From: Clostridia bacterium
GTDB taxonomy: Bacteria > Bacillota > Clostridia > Oscillospirales > Acutalibacteraceae
NCBI GenBank assembly: GCA_017621885.1
Contig: JAGASD010000042.1
Coordinates: 1 to 35,944, forward strand
Reading direction: 5' to 3'
DNA length: 35,944 nt
Shown: positions 1-7,415 of the stretch, one piece after another
How positions within the stretch are numbered: the first letter of the stretch is position 1
Layout: each line of letters starts with the position of its first letter
The notes under the pieces: model-generated
Database searches by the model: none
What the model was told of the DNA's origin: nothing
What the model saw: the letters and a program-made list of their open reading frames with translations, nothing else
Program-made: the position numbers and the translations under genes

Positions 1-17
1 ACTTTATTCAGACGGAA

Positions 18-244
18 TGTCACAAGCGTGACAAAAAATTGTTGTTATAAATAAAGCTTGACGGACGGTGGAGGGTCCCTTCGACTTATTGTAAGGAAAA
101 TCTTGATAAGGACTCTCCACCACTCCGCTGAATTTTCTTTTAAAACACAGTTTATGACTCGCTTGAAAGTTAGTTTTGAAAGCAACTTGACAAAAAGGTG
201 GTCCCCCTCTCTCCTTGCGCAGAGAGGTAAAGCTTCGCACCACC
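18..244. repeat. cluster of dispersed intergenic inverted repeats
   Basis: The stretch holds no convincing gene but three palindromic units. TGTCAC/GTGACA pair at 18-33 around a 4-nt loop. GGTGGAGGGTCC (67-78) pairs with GGACTCTCCACC (110-121) with one mismatch, and the flanks continue the pairing imperfectly from about 59 to 132. GGTGGT (197-202) pairs with ACCACC (239-244), enclosing CCTCTCT (206-212) and AGAGAGG (221-227), a good cruciform. Reading frames here run through the palindromes in several frames and lack ribosome sites, so they are treated as shadows. Similar hairpin-rich dispersed repeats are common between genes in gut Clostridia; identity with a named family is not claimed. 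Confidence 0.6.
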
Positions 245-257
245 GCAACTTTATCGA

Positions 258-326
258 GCGGTACGCATAGATGCGTACCCTACTGTGTTATCGTTTTCGG
301 GCGGTACGCATGGATGCGTACCCTAC
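258..326. repeat. two tandem near-perfect palindromic repeats
   Basis: A 26-bp unit occurs twice with a 43-bp period, at 258-283 and 301-326, differing at one base. Each contains the palindrome GGTACGCAT-NN-ATGCGTACC (260-279 and 303-322) followed by CTAC. The two copies are separated by diverged sequence. The structure resembles REP-type elements; no protein is encoded. Confidence 0.75.
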
Positions 327-350
327 GGTGCTATTGTTCTCAGAAACGCA

Positions 351-470
351 ATTTATAATCGCAACGCAGTTCCGAAATTTGCCACTTGCCATTTGCCACT
401 TGCAACTTTATTTATAATCGCAACGCAGTTCCGAAATTTTGCATTTTGAATTTTGCATTTTGCATTTTAA
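351..470. repeat. 30-bp direct repeat, each copy followed by short word-like repeats
   Basis: An exact 30-bp repeat lies at 351-380 and 410-439; its core reads CGCAGTTCCGAAATTT. Behind the first copy, 381-406 is built of variants of TTGCCAC/TTGCCAT. Behind the second copy, 440-470 is built of variants of TTTTGCA. Related core-plus-words modules occur at 9726-9788 and, inverted, at 18561-18604. This is a dispersed non-coding family with a fixed core and copy-specific degenerate words. Confidence 0.75.
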
Positions 471-476
471 TAAATG

Positions 477-505
477 TTGACTTTTATGTCATAAAATAGT
501 AGAAT
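477..505 (+). promoter_or_regulatory. sigmaA-type promoter of the PAP2 gene
   Basis: TTGACT (477-482), a 17-nt spacer and TAGAAT (500-505) form a near-consensus housekeeping promoter. The start would lie near 512, giving a leader of about 23 nt that contains the ribosome site AGGAGG (524-529) before the ATG at 535. Confidence 0.75.
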
Positions 506-534
506 AAAAATATATTTTTACATAGGAGGCAGTT

Positions 535-1170
535 ATGGCAGACTTTTTTTTAAATGAATTCATAGTTAATATTGACGTAGCTATTTATCAGTTTGTTGAT
601 AGCATTATGAATCCCGTTCTTAACGTTATTATGACGTTTATTACTCATCTTGGTGATACTCCCGGTATTATCTGGTTTATCCTCGGTATCTGTTTGCTTA
701 TTCCGAGAAAAACAAGAAAGCTCGGCATTCTTCTTTTTGCAGGTCTTGCATTCGCTTCGGTTATCAACAATCTTTGCCTTAAAGAGATTATTGAAAGACC
801 CAGACCCTACAACCTTGACCCCGAGGTTTGGAAAAATGCAGGCTACGAGTACATCTGGCCTAACCTCATTAAAAAGAGCGACAGCTGGTCATTCCCCTCA
901 GGTCACACATCAACGTCTATTGGTGCTGCTTTTGCTCTTTTGCTCGGCTGCAGAAAGAAAGAGCTCGGTATTGGTATTCCCGCATTTGTTATCTCATTGC
1001 TTATAGGCTTCTCAAGAATTTACGTTCACGTTCATTATCCCACAGACGTTATTGTTGGTGCTCTTATCGGTCTTATTGCCGGCGCTGTTGTTTACGTTGT
1101 TTGCGCTAAGCTTATTTTCCCCAAGGTTGTTCCTGCAATTGAAAACAAGCTTAATAAAAAACTTATCTGA
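535..1170 (+). CDS. PAP2-family membrane phosphatase
   Basis: This 211-residue integral membrane protein belongs to the PAP2/type 2 phosphatidic-acid phosphatase superfamily, which removes phosphate from lipid substrates such as undecaprenyl pyrophosphate or phosphatidylglycerol phosphate at the membrane surface. All three signature motifs are visible: KEIIERPRP (K-x6-RP), PSGH (catalytic His) and SRIYVHVHYPTD (R-x5-H-x3-D, nucleophile His). About five to six hydrophobic helices surround them. ATG at 535 has the ribosome site AGGAGG seven bases upstream and its own promoter, so the gene is monocistronic; a bidirectional terminator separates it from the convergent rnf operon. The fold is certain but the lipid substrate cannot be read from the sequence; undecaprenyl-pyrophosphate phosphatase (BcrC-like) is a reasonable guess. 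Confidence 0.9.
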   Translation: MADFFLNEFIVNIDVAIYQFVDSIMNPVLNVIMTFITHLGDTPGIIWFILGICLLIPRKTRKLGILLFAGLAFASVINNLCLKEIIERPRPYNLDPEVWKNAGYEYIWPNLIKKSDSWSFPSGHTSTSIGAAFALLLGCRKKELGIGIPAFVISLLIGFSRIYVHVHYPTDVIVGALIGLIAGAVVYVVCAKLIFPKVVPAIENKLNKKLI

Positions 1171-1181
1171 TTAAATAAAAA

Positions 1182-1212
1182 AAATCCGAAAGGTTCAAAA
1201 CCTTTCGGATTT
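1182..1212. terminator. bidirectional terminator between PAP2 gene and rnfB
   Basis: AAATCCGAAAGGTT (1182-1195) pairs perfectly with AACCTTTCGGATTT (1199-1212) around a 3-nt loop. A-rich sequence lies on the left and T-rich on the right, so it works as an intrinsic terminator on both strands, serving the PAP2 gene (plus) and the rnf operon (minus). Confidence 0.9.
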
Positions 1213-1223
1213 TTTTATACTAT

Positions 1224-2033
1224 TTATTCTCCTTTAGGAGTAATCAAATCAATACAGCCAACGGGGCAGGCCTCGTGACATTTTCCGCAACCGATACATT
1301 TTTCGGGATCAACGGTTGCAAGGAAGTTTTCAACGGTAACAGCACCGTGTTCACAAGCCTTTACGCATTTCATACAGCCGATACAAGCGGCTTTACAATG
1401 CTTTCTTGCCACAGCGCCTTTTTCGTGGTTTTTACAAAGAACCGTAGCCTGAGTCACGTTAAGCGGTAACATTGAAATAAGACCCTTAGGGCAGGCTTTA
1501 ACGCAAGCCTTGCAGCTGTGACAGGCAATGGTGCTGATTCTTGCAACACCGTCGCAGATGTGAATAGCGTCGAACTGACAAGCGTCAACGCAATCGCCTA
1601 AGCCGAGACAGCCGTAAGTGCATTCCTTAGCACCGCCGAAAAGCTGAGATGCCATACGGCAGCTGCTCACACCCTGATAATTCATTTTATCTTCAGAGTT
1701 TGATGAGTTACCCATACATTGAACAACAGCAACCGTGGGGAGCACGTTACCTGCTGCTAAGCCCATAATAGAGGCAATTTCCTTGGAAACCTTATTGCCA
1801 CCGGGTGCACAAAGGTTAGTTTCGGTTGTTTTTCCTGAAGAAAGTGCGGCGGCGTAGCCGGCACATCCCGAAAAACCGCAAGCACCGCAGTTTGCACCGG
1901 GGAGAACCTCTGTGATTTGTTCGGCCTTTTCATCAACGGGGACTGCCATTACTTTAGATGCAATTGCAAGACCTAAGCCGAGAATGAGACCGATACCTGC
2001 AACAAGGAGGATTGGTAATAATATTTCGTTCAT
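1224..2033 (-). CDS. rnfB: Rnf complex subunit RnfB (iron-sulfur)
   Basis: RnfB is the multi-cluster ferredoxin-like subunit of the ion-translocating ferredoxin:NAD+ oxidoreductase and is thought to accept electrons from reduced ferredoxin. The 269-residue protein starts with a transmembrane helix (about residues 4-25), followed by the RnfB-type cluster motif CGACGFSGC with a later Cys in NLCAPGG. Then come four ferredoxin-type 4Fe-4S motifs, including CHSCKACVKACP, CIGCMKCVKACE and CIGCGKCHEACP; the first is CTYGCLGLGDCVDAC. AAGGAGG upstream supports the ATG at 2033. As in most clostridial rnf operons this is the last gene, 12 bp behind rnfA and just before a terminator. The number of C-terminal clusters varies between species; six clusters in all is plausible here. 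Confidence 0.96.
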   Translation of the reverse strand: MNEILLPILLVAGIGLILGLGLAIASKVMAVPVDEKAEQITEVLPGANCGACGFSGCAGYAAALSSGKTTETNLCAPGGNKVSKEIASIMGLAAGNVLPTVAVVQCMGNSSNSEDKMNYQGVSSCRMASQLFGGAKECTYGCLGLGDCVDACQFDAIHICDGVARISTIACHSCKACVKACPKGLISMLPLNVTQATVLCKNHEKGAVARKHCKAACIGCMKCVKACEHGAVTVENFLATVDPEKCIGCGKCHEACPVGCIDLITPKGE

Positions 2034-2045
2034 CTTTCTGCCTCC

Positions 2046-2639
2046 TTAATTGAATATACCGTCTACAACACCTGAAAAACCGAGGAAGGAAACAGATGTC
2101 AGCGCGGCTGCAATAAGTGTTGAGGGGAGTCCCTTTAAGCTTTCGGGGATATCGGCTGTCTCAAGTCTTGAGCGTACACCTGCAAAAATAAGCATTGCAA
2201 CCATAAAGCCGATGCCTGCGCCCAAAGTGTTCACCATTGACATACCGAACGAATAGCCGTTGTCAAAATTAAGAAGAACAACACCTAAAACGGCACAGTT
2301 TGTGGTAATAAGGGGCAAGTAAATACCCAAAGCGTTGTAAAGAGATTTAATGTATTTCTTCAGAACAATTTCAACAAGCTGAACAAGTGCGGCAATAACG
2401 AGAATGCACACAATTGTCTGAAGGTAACCTAAATCGTGGTTTGTAAGAAAAGAGTTAATGGGATAGGTAACTGCAGTCGAGATGAGCATAACGAATATAA
2501 CTGCAACACTCATACCCATTGCAGTATTGACCTTTTTGGATACACCAAGGAAAGGGCAAATACCGAGGAATTTACTTAAAACAAAGTTTTCCGTAAGGAT
2601 AGCGGTAAGAAGTACCGAGAAAATCTGAGCAGGAGTCAT
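2046..2639 (-). CDS. rnfA: Rnf complex membrane subunit RnfA
   Basis: RnfA is one of two homologous six-helix membrane subunits of the Rnf complex (the NqrE counterpart). RnfA and RnfE together hold a membrane-embedded iron-sulfur centre and line the ion path. The 197 residues match the family length. The N-terminus NFVLSKFLGICPFLGVSKK contains the conserved cluster Cys, and TTNCAVLGV holds the second conserved Cys in the inverted half. The start ATG overlaps the rnfE stop in an ATGA arrangement (2636-2639), which indicates translational coupling within the operon. Hydrophobic helices make up nearly the whole chain. Confidence 0.95.
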   Translation of the reverse strand: MTPAQIFSVLLTAILTENFVLSKFLGICPFLGVSKKVNTAMGMSVAVIFVMLISTAVTYPINSFLTNHDLGYLQTIVCILVIAALVQLVEIVLKKYIKSLYNALGIYLPLITTNCAVLGVVLLNFDNGYSFGMSMVNTLGAGIGFMVAMLIFAGVRSRLETADIPESLKGLPSTLIAAALTSVSFLGFSGVVDGIFN

Positions 2640-3379
2640 ATCTTTTTATCCTCACTTTCTGAAACAGCTTTTGAACAGGTTGAGGCGAGGGGACAGCTTT
2701 CACAACCGTGAAGCACAGCCTTTGGTAATTTCTTCTTTTCGCTGATTTTATTTGCAAGTGCAATAAGCACACCGAACACAAAGAAGCCGCCTGCGGGAAG
2801 AATGAATATAGTCATGGGTGTGTTAAGAATTGTTACACCGTTAAAGCCGCCTAAGACATCTTCGCCGAACACACCTAAAAGACTCTGGGCACCTGAGAAA
2901 AGTGTGCCGTTACCGAGGAACTCTCTTACAAGAGCCATACAGAAGAGGGCGGCAGTGAAGCCGATGCCCATTCCGAGGCCGTCAACTGCTGATGCGATAA
3001 CGGGATTTTTGTTAGCAAATGCCTCAGCTCTGCCGAGGATAATGCAGTTAACAACAATAAGCGGTAAGAATACGCCTAATGCCGCATCAAGCGCAGGCAC
3101 AAAAGCCTTAACGAGCATCTGCACTATTGTAACGAACGAGGCAATGATAACGATATAAGCAGGGATTCTTACCTTGTCGGGAATTACCTTTCTTAAAGCA
3201 GAAATAGCAATATTTGAGCAAACAAGAACAATTGTTGCGGCAATACCCATACCGATTGCGTTGACCATCGAGGTTGAGGTTGCAAGGGTGGGACAAGTGC
3301 CGAGAACAAGTCTTAATACGGGGTTTTCTTTAAGAAGACCTTTTGTAAATTCTTTTTTAAGTGAACATTTTTCAGCCAT
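2636..3379 (-). CDS. rnfE: Rnf complex membrane subunit RnfE
   Basis: RnfE (NqrD counterpart) is the partner of RnfA in the membrane core of the Rnf complex. The family signature appears as NPVLRLVLGTCPTLATST, with the cluster-binding Cys, and IVVNCIILGRAEAF, with the second Cys. Six hydrophobic helices follow the family pattern. The C-terminal tail (about residues 215-247) is charged and carries three Cys (CESCPLASTC), longer than in enterobacterial RnfE and possibly a metal site. A GTG reading at 3388 is possible, but AGGTGG sits five bases ahead of the ATG at 3379, so 3379 is preferred (247 residues). The start overlaps the rnfG stop and the end overlaps rnfA by four bases. Confidence 0.94.
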   Translation of the reverse strand: MAEKCSLKKEFTKGLLKENPVLRLVLGTCPTLATSTSMVNAIGMGIAATIVLVCSNIAISALRKVIPDKVRIPAYIVIIASFVTIVQMLVKAFVPALDAALGVFLPLIVVNCIILGRAEAFANKNPVIASAVDGLGMGIGFTAALFCMALVREFLGNGTLFSGAQSLLGVFGEDVLGGFNGVTILNTPMTIFILPAGGFFVFGVLIALANKISEKKKLPKAVLHGCESCPLASTCSKAVSESEDKKI

Positions 3380-3956
3380 TGTTACCACCTGCCTTTATAG
3401 CTTCATAAGCGCTGAATGCTTGGTTAACTGCATCTGTTACAGCTCTTGAAGAAATTGTTGCACCTGAAATTGCCTGAATTTCAGTATCTGTTTTTTCGTT
3501 TTTGTTAACACCGATATTTCCGCCTCTGTCAATATACTGACTGAGGAAATCAGCGCTGTCGACCTTCATACCGAGGCCGGGGGTGTCGCTGATAGCAGTA
3601 ATTTCAACACCGGTGATTTTATCTGCTTCAGCAGAAATACCGACCATTGCTGAAAGGTCACCGCCGTAGCTTTTTACGGTAACGCTGAAAACGTTGCCGA
3701 TTACGTTGCCCTTATCATCAAGCGCATCATAATACACATATTCTTTGTCATTAACTGAAACTGTTTTTTCATCTGAGAATGATTTTGCATCTGCAAAAAC
3801 CGCGGATTTGGCTTTGGTTTCGGTTTGCACGGCAATTTCAGCAATTTTGTCCTTTGTTAAAAGGTTTGTTCCTGCAAGAAGGGCTGTGCAGACTGCGGCA
3901 ATGATAAAAAGCATTACTGCAGGAACAAGCACCTCTTTTAAGGCTTTGTTTTTCAT
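3372..3956 (-). CDS. rnfG: Rnf complex FMN-bearing subunit RnfG
   Basis: RnfG is a membrane-anchored extracytoplasmic subunit that carries FMN linked covalently to a threonine. The 194-residue protein has one N-terminal helix (about residues 10-31). The FMN-binding domain ends in SGATISSRAVTDAVN, where the Thr of SGAT is the expected attachment site. DTPGLGMKV is the other conserved stretch of this domain. Loading of this flavin requires an ApbE-type flavin transferase, which is not encoded in this window. ATG at 3956 overlaps the rnfD stop (ATGA), and the stop overlaps rnfE, showing coupled translation. Confidence 0.95.
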   Translation of the reverse strand: MKNKALKEVLVPAVMLFIIAAVCTALLAGTNLLTKDKIAEIAVQTETKAKSAVFADAKSFSDEKTVSVNDKEYVYYDALDDKGNVIGNVFSVTVKSYGGDLSAMVGISAEADKITGVEITAISDTPGLGMKVDSADFLSQYIDRGGNIGVNKNEKTDTEIQAISGATISSRAVTDAVNQAFSAYEAIKAGGNNG

Positions 3957-4951
3957 TTTGCTTCAGCCTCCTTCTGCTTTTTTTCTTTGATATAGCCGAA
4001 GGGCTTGAGCTTTGTAAGATTATCGATATGAGGAACAAGAAGGTTCATAAGAATAATTGCAAATGAAACACCTTCGTTATAGCTGCCGAACTGACGGATA
4101 AGACAAGCGATAAGACCGCATCCGATACCGTAAATGATTTTGCCCTTTGACGTAAGGGGACAGGTTGCATAGTCAGTTGCCATAAAGATTGCACCGATAA
4201 GAAGACCGCCGCCTAAAAGGTTGTAGGTAAGGAAATTCAAATCGCCTTTACCTGCAATAAGCATAAATACCGCAACTGTGCCGATAAACGTAAGGGGGAT
4301 TGAAGGGGATATAACCTTTCTTACAAGAAGGTAAACACCGCCAAGAATAAGTGCAACCGCACAGGTTTCACCAAGACATCCTGCACGCTGACCTATAAGC
4401 ATATCCAAAAGGTCGGGGGTGGGGGTTGCACCGCTTTGCAATTCAAATAAGGGGGTAGCTGTTGAAACAGCATCAACTGTTTCACCCCATTTATAAGGCT
4501 CAACCCAGCTTGACATAGGACCGGGGAATGAAACCATAAGAATGATACGGCCCATAAGGGCAGGGTTTACAAAGTTCTGACCGATACCGCCGAAGAATTG
4601 TTTTACAACAACAATTGCAACGAAGGCGCCGATGGGAATCATCCACAAGGGAATTGTTGAAGGCAGGTTGAAGGCAAGCAAAAGGCCCGTAACAACTGCA
4701 CTTAAATCGCTGATGGTGTTACTGCGTTTTAAAAGCTTTCTTGTTATGTATTCAAAAAGAATACAAGAAACAACGCTTATTGCGTTAACTGCCAAAGCTC
4801 TCGGTCCGAATAACCATACGGAAGCTGCAAGAGCGGGTACGAGAGCAAGCACAACGTCAAGCATCATACCCTGAGAGGTTTCGTGTGACCTGAAATGGGG
4901 TGAAGCCGTAACGGTTGGTTTAATTTTCTGAACTAATGCGTTTTCAGCCAT
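3953..4951 (-). CDS. rnfD: Rnf complex FMN-bearing membrane subunit RnfD
   Basis: RnfD (NqrB counterpart) is a polytopic membrane subunit with covalently bound FMN and is part of the ion-translocating path. The 332 residues include the flavinylation site DAVSTATPL, with Thr in the S/T-x-A-T context, and the family motifs NFVNPALMGR and ATDYATCPLT. About ten hydrophobic helices are apparent. A GTG codon at 4960 could extend the frame, but AGGAAGG lies eight bases before the ATG at 4951, which begins MAENALVQK, so 4951 is chosen. The gene overlaps rnfC by eight bases and rnfG by four. Confidence 0.95.
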   Translation of the reverse strand: MAENALVQKIKPTVTASPHFRSHETSQGMMLDVVLALVPALAASVWLFGPRALAVNAISVVSCILFEYITRKLLKRSNTISDLSAVVTGLLLAFNLPSTIPLWMIPIGAFVAIVVVKQFFGGIGQNFVNPALMGRIILMVSFPGPMSSWVEPYKWGETVDAVSTATPLFELQSGATPTPDLLDMLIGQRAGCLGETCAVALILGGVYLLVRKVISPSIPLTFIGTVAVFMLIAGKGDLNFLTYNLLGGGLLIGAIFMATDYATCPLTSKGKIIYGIGCGLIACLIRQFGSYNEGVSFAIILMNLLVPHIDNLTKLKPFGYIKEKKQKEAEAK

Positions 4952-6290
4952 TCTTTGCACCTTCCTCTCTGAGCATATCTTTTGCTAAAACAACGTACTG
5001 CACCAGGGGTCTGCCTGCAGGGCAAGCGTAAGCACAGGTACCGCATTGCATACAAGCAATAACGTTGCTCTGTTTAAGACCGTCATAATCGTGGGCTTTA
5101 ACAGAACGCATAATGTTTGTGGGCATAAGACCCATAGGGCAAACCTGACTGCAGCGTCCGCAGCGGATACAGTTGTTGTCAGGCTTTTCGGGGATTGTTC
5201 CCTTTGAGAAAGCAAGAACAGCGTTGTAGCTCTTTATGATGGGAACGTCTGTTGTCACAAGAGCAGTACCCATCATAGGACCGCCTGCAATAACCTTGTC
5301 GAGGTCGGGCTTGAAGCCGCCGCAGAAATCAATAAGCTCGTTAAGACTTGTTCCTATGGGAACTCTTACGTTCTGGGGCTTTATAATCGCAGAGCCGTCA
5401 ACTGTAAGCGAACGGCTAACCAAGGGCTTACCTGTTTCAAGGTATCTGCCGATAAATGCGGTGCTTGTTACGTTCATTACAATTACCCCGATATCTGCAG
5501 GGAGCTTGCCGAGAGGGATTTTTCTGCCCGTAGCGGAGTAGACAATCATTTTCTCTGCGCCCTGAGGATATTTGGATTTTAATGCCATTATTTTAATGCT
5601 TCCGTCACCGACTTCGTCTGCTACCTTCTGCAGCTTTTCAATAGCGGCAGGCTTGTTATCCTCAACGGCGATAACTGCATTGGGAATATTAAGCTGTTCC
5701 TTTATTATCATAAGGCTTCTGATGATATAAAGGGTATTATCCACGCACTCGCGGTAGTCAACGGTAATGTGGGGCTCACATTCAGCCGCATTAACAACAA
5801 TTGTGTCAATGGGCTTGTCGGGTGAAAGGGCAAATTTTACGTGGCTGGGGAAGCCTGCACCGCCGAGACCTACAAGACCCGAATCGCGGATTGCTTTTCT
5901 GAAATCATCGGCATTGTTGATAACGGGCTTTTCTATGCCTTCAAAAAGCGCCATTTCACCGTCGGATTCGATTGTTACAGCAGGAGCCAGTCTGCCGTTG
6001 GCAAGAACTGTATCGGCAATTTTTGTAACCTTACCCGAAACAGATGAATGTATAGGTGCGCTGATGAATTTGTCGCTGTCACCTACAATCTGACCTACTT
6101 TAACCGTGTCGCCCACCTTAACCGTGGGTGTACAAGGTGCACCGATATGCTGCTGCATAGGAAGAATGACCTTGTCCGGAGCAGGCATTCTGATGATTTT
6201 GCAATCTTCGGTGTTTTTGTTGTGAGGAACCTTTACGCCACCGCGACCCCGCGCGGCAGGGGAAAGTACACCTGCAATGTGTTTTAACAT
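4944..6290 (-). CDS. rnfC: Rnf complex subunit RnfC (NADH/FMN/Fe-S)
   Basis: RnfC is the peripheral subunit thought to bind NAD(H) and FMN and to pass electrons through two 4Fe-4S clusters. The 448 residues show the N-terminal barrel-sandwich region starting GGVKVPHNK, a glycine-rich flavin/NAD segment GLVGLGGAGFPSHVK with NAAECEPHI, an SLBB-type domain, and two cluster motifs CIRCGRCSQVCP and CMQCGTCAYACP near residues 375-425. The ATG at 6290 overlaps the end of the preceding gene by seven bases. AAGGGG lies about 11 bases upstream. It is the first Rnf gene proper of the operon, as is usual in Clostridia. Confidence 0.96.
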   Translation of the reverse strand: MLKHIAGVLSPAARGRGGVKVPHNKNTEDCKIIRMPAPDKVILPMQQHIGAPCTPTVKVGDTVKVGQIVGDSDKFISAPIHSSVSGKVTKIADTVLANGRLAPAVTIESDGEMALFEGIEKPVINNADDFRKAIRDSGLVGLGGAGFPSHVKFALSPDKPIDTIVVNAAECEPHITVDYRECVDNTLYIIRSLMIIKEQLNIPNAVIAVEDNKPAAIEKLQKVADEVGDGSIKIMALKSKYPQGAEKMIVYSATGRKIPLGKLPADIGVIVMNVTSTAFIGRYLETGKPLVSRSLTVDGSAIIKPQNVRVPIGTSLNELIDFCGGFKPDLDKVIAGGPMMGTALVTTDVPIIKSYNAVLAFSKGTIPEKPDNNCIRCGRCSQVCPMGLMPTNIMRSVKAHDYDGLKQSNVIACMQCGTCAYACPAGRPLVQYVVLAKDMLREEGAKNG

Positions 6291-6832
6291 TTGTTTATCG
6301 ACCCCTTATCTCCTGCTTTTGCAGGAAGGTTTTTTGTTAGTTTATTTAGAACGGGAACGGTATATTTAAATATTGTACCCGTAAGAAAACCGCAGAGAAT
6401 ACCGCCGAGAAGCAAAAACGGCGCTATGTTGATTATTGTTTTTCCTAAAATGACGGTTGCAACCAGAAGCTGACCGAGGTTGTGCGCCGCGGCAGATGAA
6501 ATACCGATACCCACAAAGCTCACACGCTTTTCATTCAGCTTGAAAAGAAACGCTGTTACAAAAAGGCTGAAAAGTCCTCCGCAAAGGCTCATAAAAAATG
6601 AGGTTGTGCCACGGGTAATAAGTGCAAAAAACGCCTTGAATAACGTTATTGCCAAAGCGTAAGGGAAGCCTAACGACGTGAGACAGAACATTGTAACTAT
6701 ATTCGAAAAGCCCGGCTTAATGCCCGGTACGGGAACAATGGGGGGGATAAGTGACTCCAGAAATGAAATTGCAATTGCCAATGCACAAAACATACCGGAA
6801 AGAGCGAGCTTTTGAGCCTGAATGTTTTTCAA
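6284..6832 (-). CDS. Gx-transporter / HepS-like membrane protein (EetB-like)
   Basis: This small hydrophobic protein of about five to six helices belongs to the family annotated as Gx transporter or heptaprenyl diphosphate synthase component I. The start LALSGMFCALAIAISFLESLIP and the block PGIKPGFSNIVTMF (with PG..LG..N-type residues typical of ECF substrate-binding-like proteins) identify it. An ATG at 6862 lies inside the upstream gene, whereas AAGGAG is six bases before a TTG at 6832, so TTG is chosen (182 residues). In Listeria the homologous pair EetA/EetB is tied to flavin-based extracellular electron transfer; here it sits between a NusG-II protein and rnfC. The transported substrate is unknown; the older prenyl-synthase name is probably misleading. 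Confidence 0.8.
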   Translation of the reverse strand: MKNIQAQKLALSGMFCALAIAISFLESLIPPIVPVPGIKPGFSNIVTMFCLTSLGFPYALAITLFKAFFALITRGTTSFFMSLCGGLFSLFVTAFLFKLNEKRVSFVGIGISSAAAHNLGQLLVATVILGKTIINIAPFLLLGGILCGFLTGTIFKYTVPVLNKLTKNLPAKAGDKGSINKC

Positions 6833-6845
6833 AGTTTCGCTCCTT

Positions 6846-7235
6846 TCATCCTGCAACAGCATCTAAATCATCAGAAGCTGACGAGCCCCGGATTGTGACA
6901 ACCGTGCCTGCAGGGACACAAGCGGCTGTGTCGCCTGTGTTTTCAAGAAATCCGCATTTTTCACAGGTTTTGTCAGGGCAAAGAGCGTTTGTGAAACGGA
7001 TTTTGTTGTCTTTGATTTCTAAAGTAACCTTTGGGTTTGTGTCAAGGGTGAAAACTTCATCCTCTGCTGATATCAAATCAATTCGGTTGATTTCTTTGCC
7101 GTTTACGGTTATTACAGCCGTAAGGTTATCTGTTTTTTGTTTGTTGAAATATATAAAAGAAATTGAAACGATGACTATTACAAAAACAATTATAAGGTCC
7201 GTGAATCTTATAAGACGGCGCCCCGTTTTGTTCAT
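6846..7235 (-). CDS. NusG domain II-containing protein (EetA-like), first gene of the rnf operon
   Basis: A 129-residue protein with one N-terminal membrane helix (about residues 12-30) and an extracytoplasmic NusG-II beta domain. The conserved block FTNALCPDKTCEKCGFL contains three Cys, and a fourth lies in AACVPAG. It resembles short NusG-II proteins that precede Gx-transporter genes in many Firmicutes and the EetA protein of the Listeria electron-transfer locus. The last codons run into the start region of the next gene. AAGGAAG lies about eight bases before the ATG at 7235, and a promoter is visible upstream. A role in flavin or electron handling near Rnf is inference from context. Confidence 0.8.
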   Translation of the reverse strand: MNKTGRRLIRFTDLIIVFVIVIVSISFIYFNKQKTDNLTAVITVNGKEINRIDLISAEDEVFTLDTNPKVTLEIKDNKIRFTNALCPDKTCEKCGFLENTGDTAACVPAGTVVTIRGSSASDDLDAVAG

Positions 7236-7330
7236 AATATATCTTCCTTTTTACGGTTTTGGCAGATTTGTGCTTCTTTGTTAATGTTTTGTCAAAAAAC
7301 AAAGAAATTTGAGTGAAAATTACCAACGAT

Positions 7331-7359
7331 ATTATACAACACAATACTTGCATTTTCAA
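7331..7359 (-). promoter_or_regulatory. promoter of the NusG-II/Gx/rnfCDGEAB operon
   Basis: On the minus strand TTGAAA (7354-7359), a 17-nt spacer and TATAAT (7331-7336) form a good housekeeping promoter, with transcription towards lower coordinates and a leader of roughly 90 nt. A possible plus-strand promoter for the alcohol dehydrogenase lies back to back with it. Confidence 0.7.
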
Positions 7360-7376
7360 CAGTTATTTGGTATATA
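7348..7376 (+). promoter_or_regulatory. possible promoter of the iron-dependent alcohol dehydrogenase gene
   Basis: TTGCAT (7348-7353), 17 nt and TATATA (7371-7376, within an AT-rich TATATAAATAAT stretch) could form a promoter. It abuts the -35 box of the divergent rnf promoter, so the two would compete for polymerase or share regulation. The match is moderate. Confidence 0.4.
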
Positions 7377-7415
7377 AATAATGTAAAGTGATGTAGAAAA
7401 TGGGAGATGAATTTT

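Noticed and set aside
1-270. Several open frames of 60-80 codons on both strands
   Set aside because: They run through palindromic repeat units, overlap each other and lack ribosome sites; the area is explained by intergenic repeats.
258-439. CRISPR array
   Set aside because: Only two copies each of two different repeats, the first palindromic with a diverged copy of its own flank as spacer; no cas genes.
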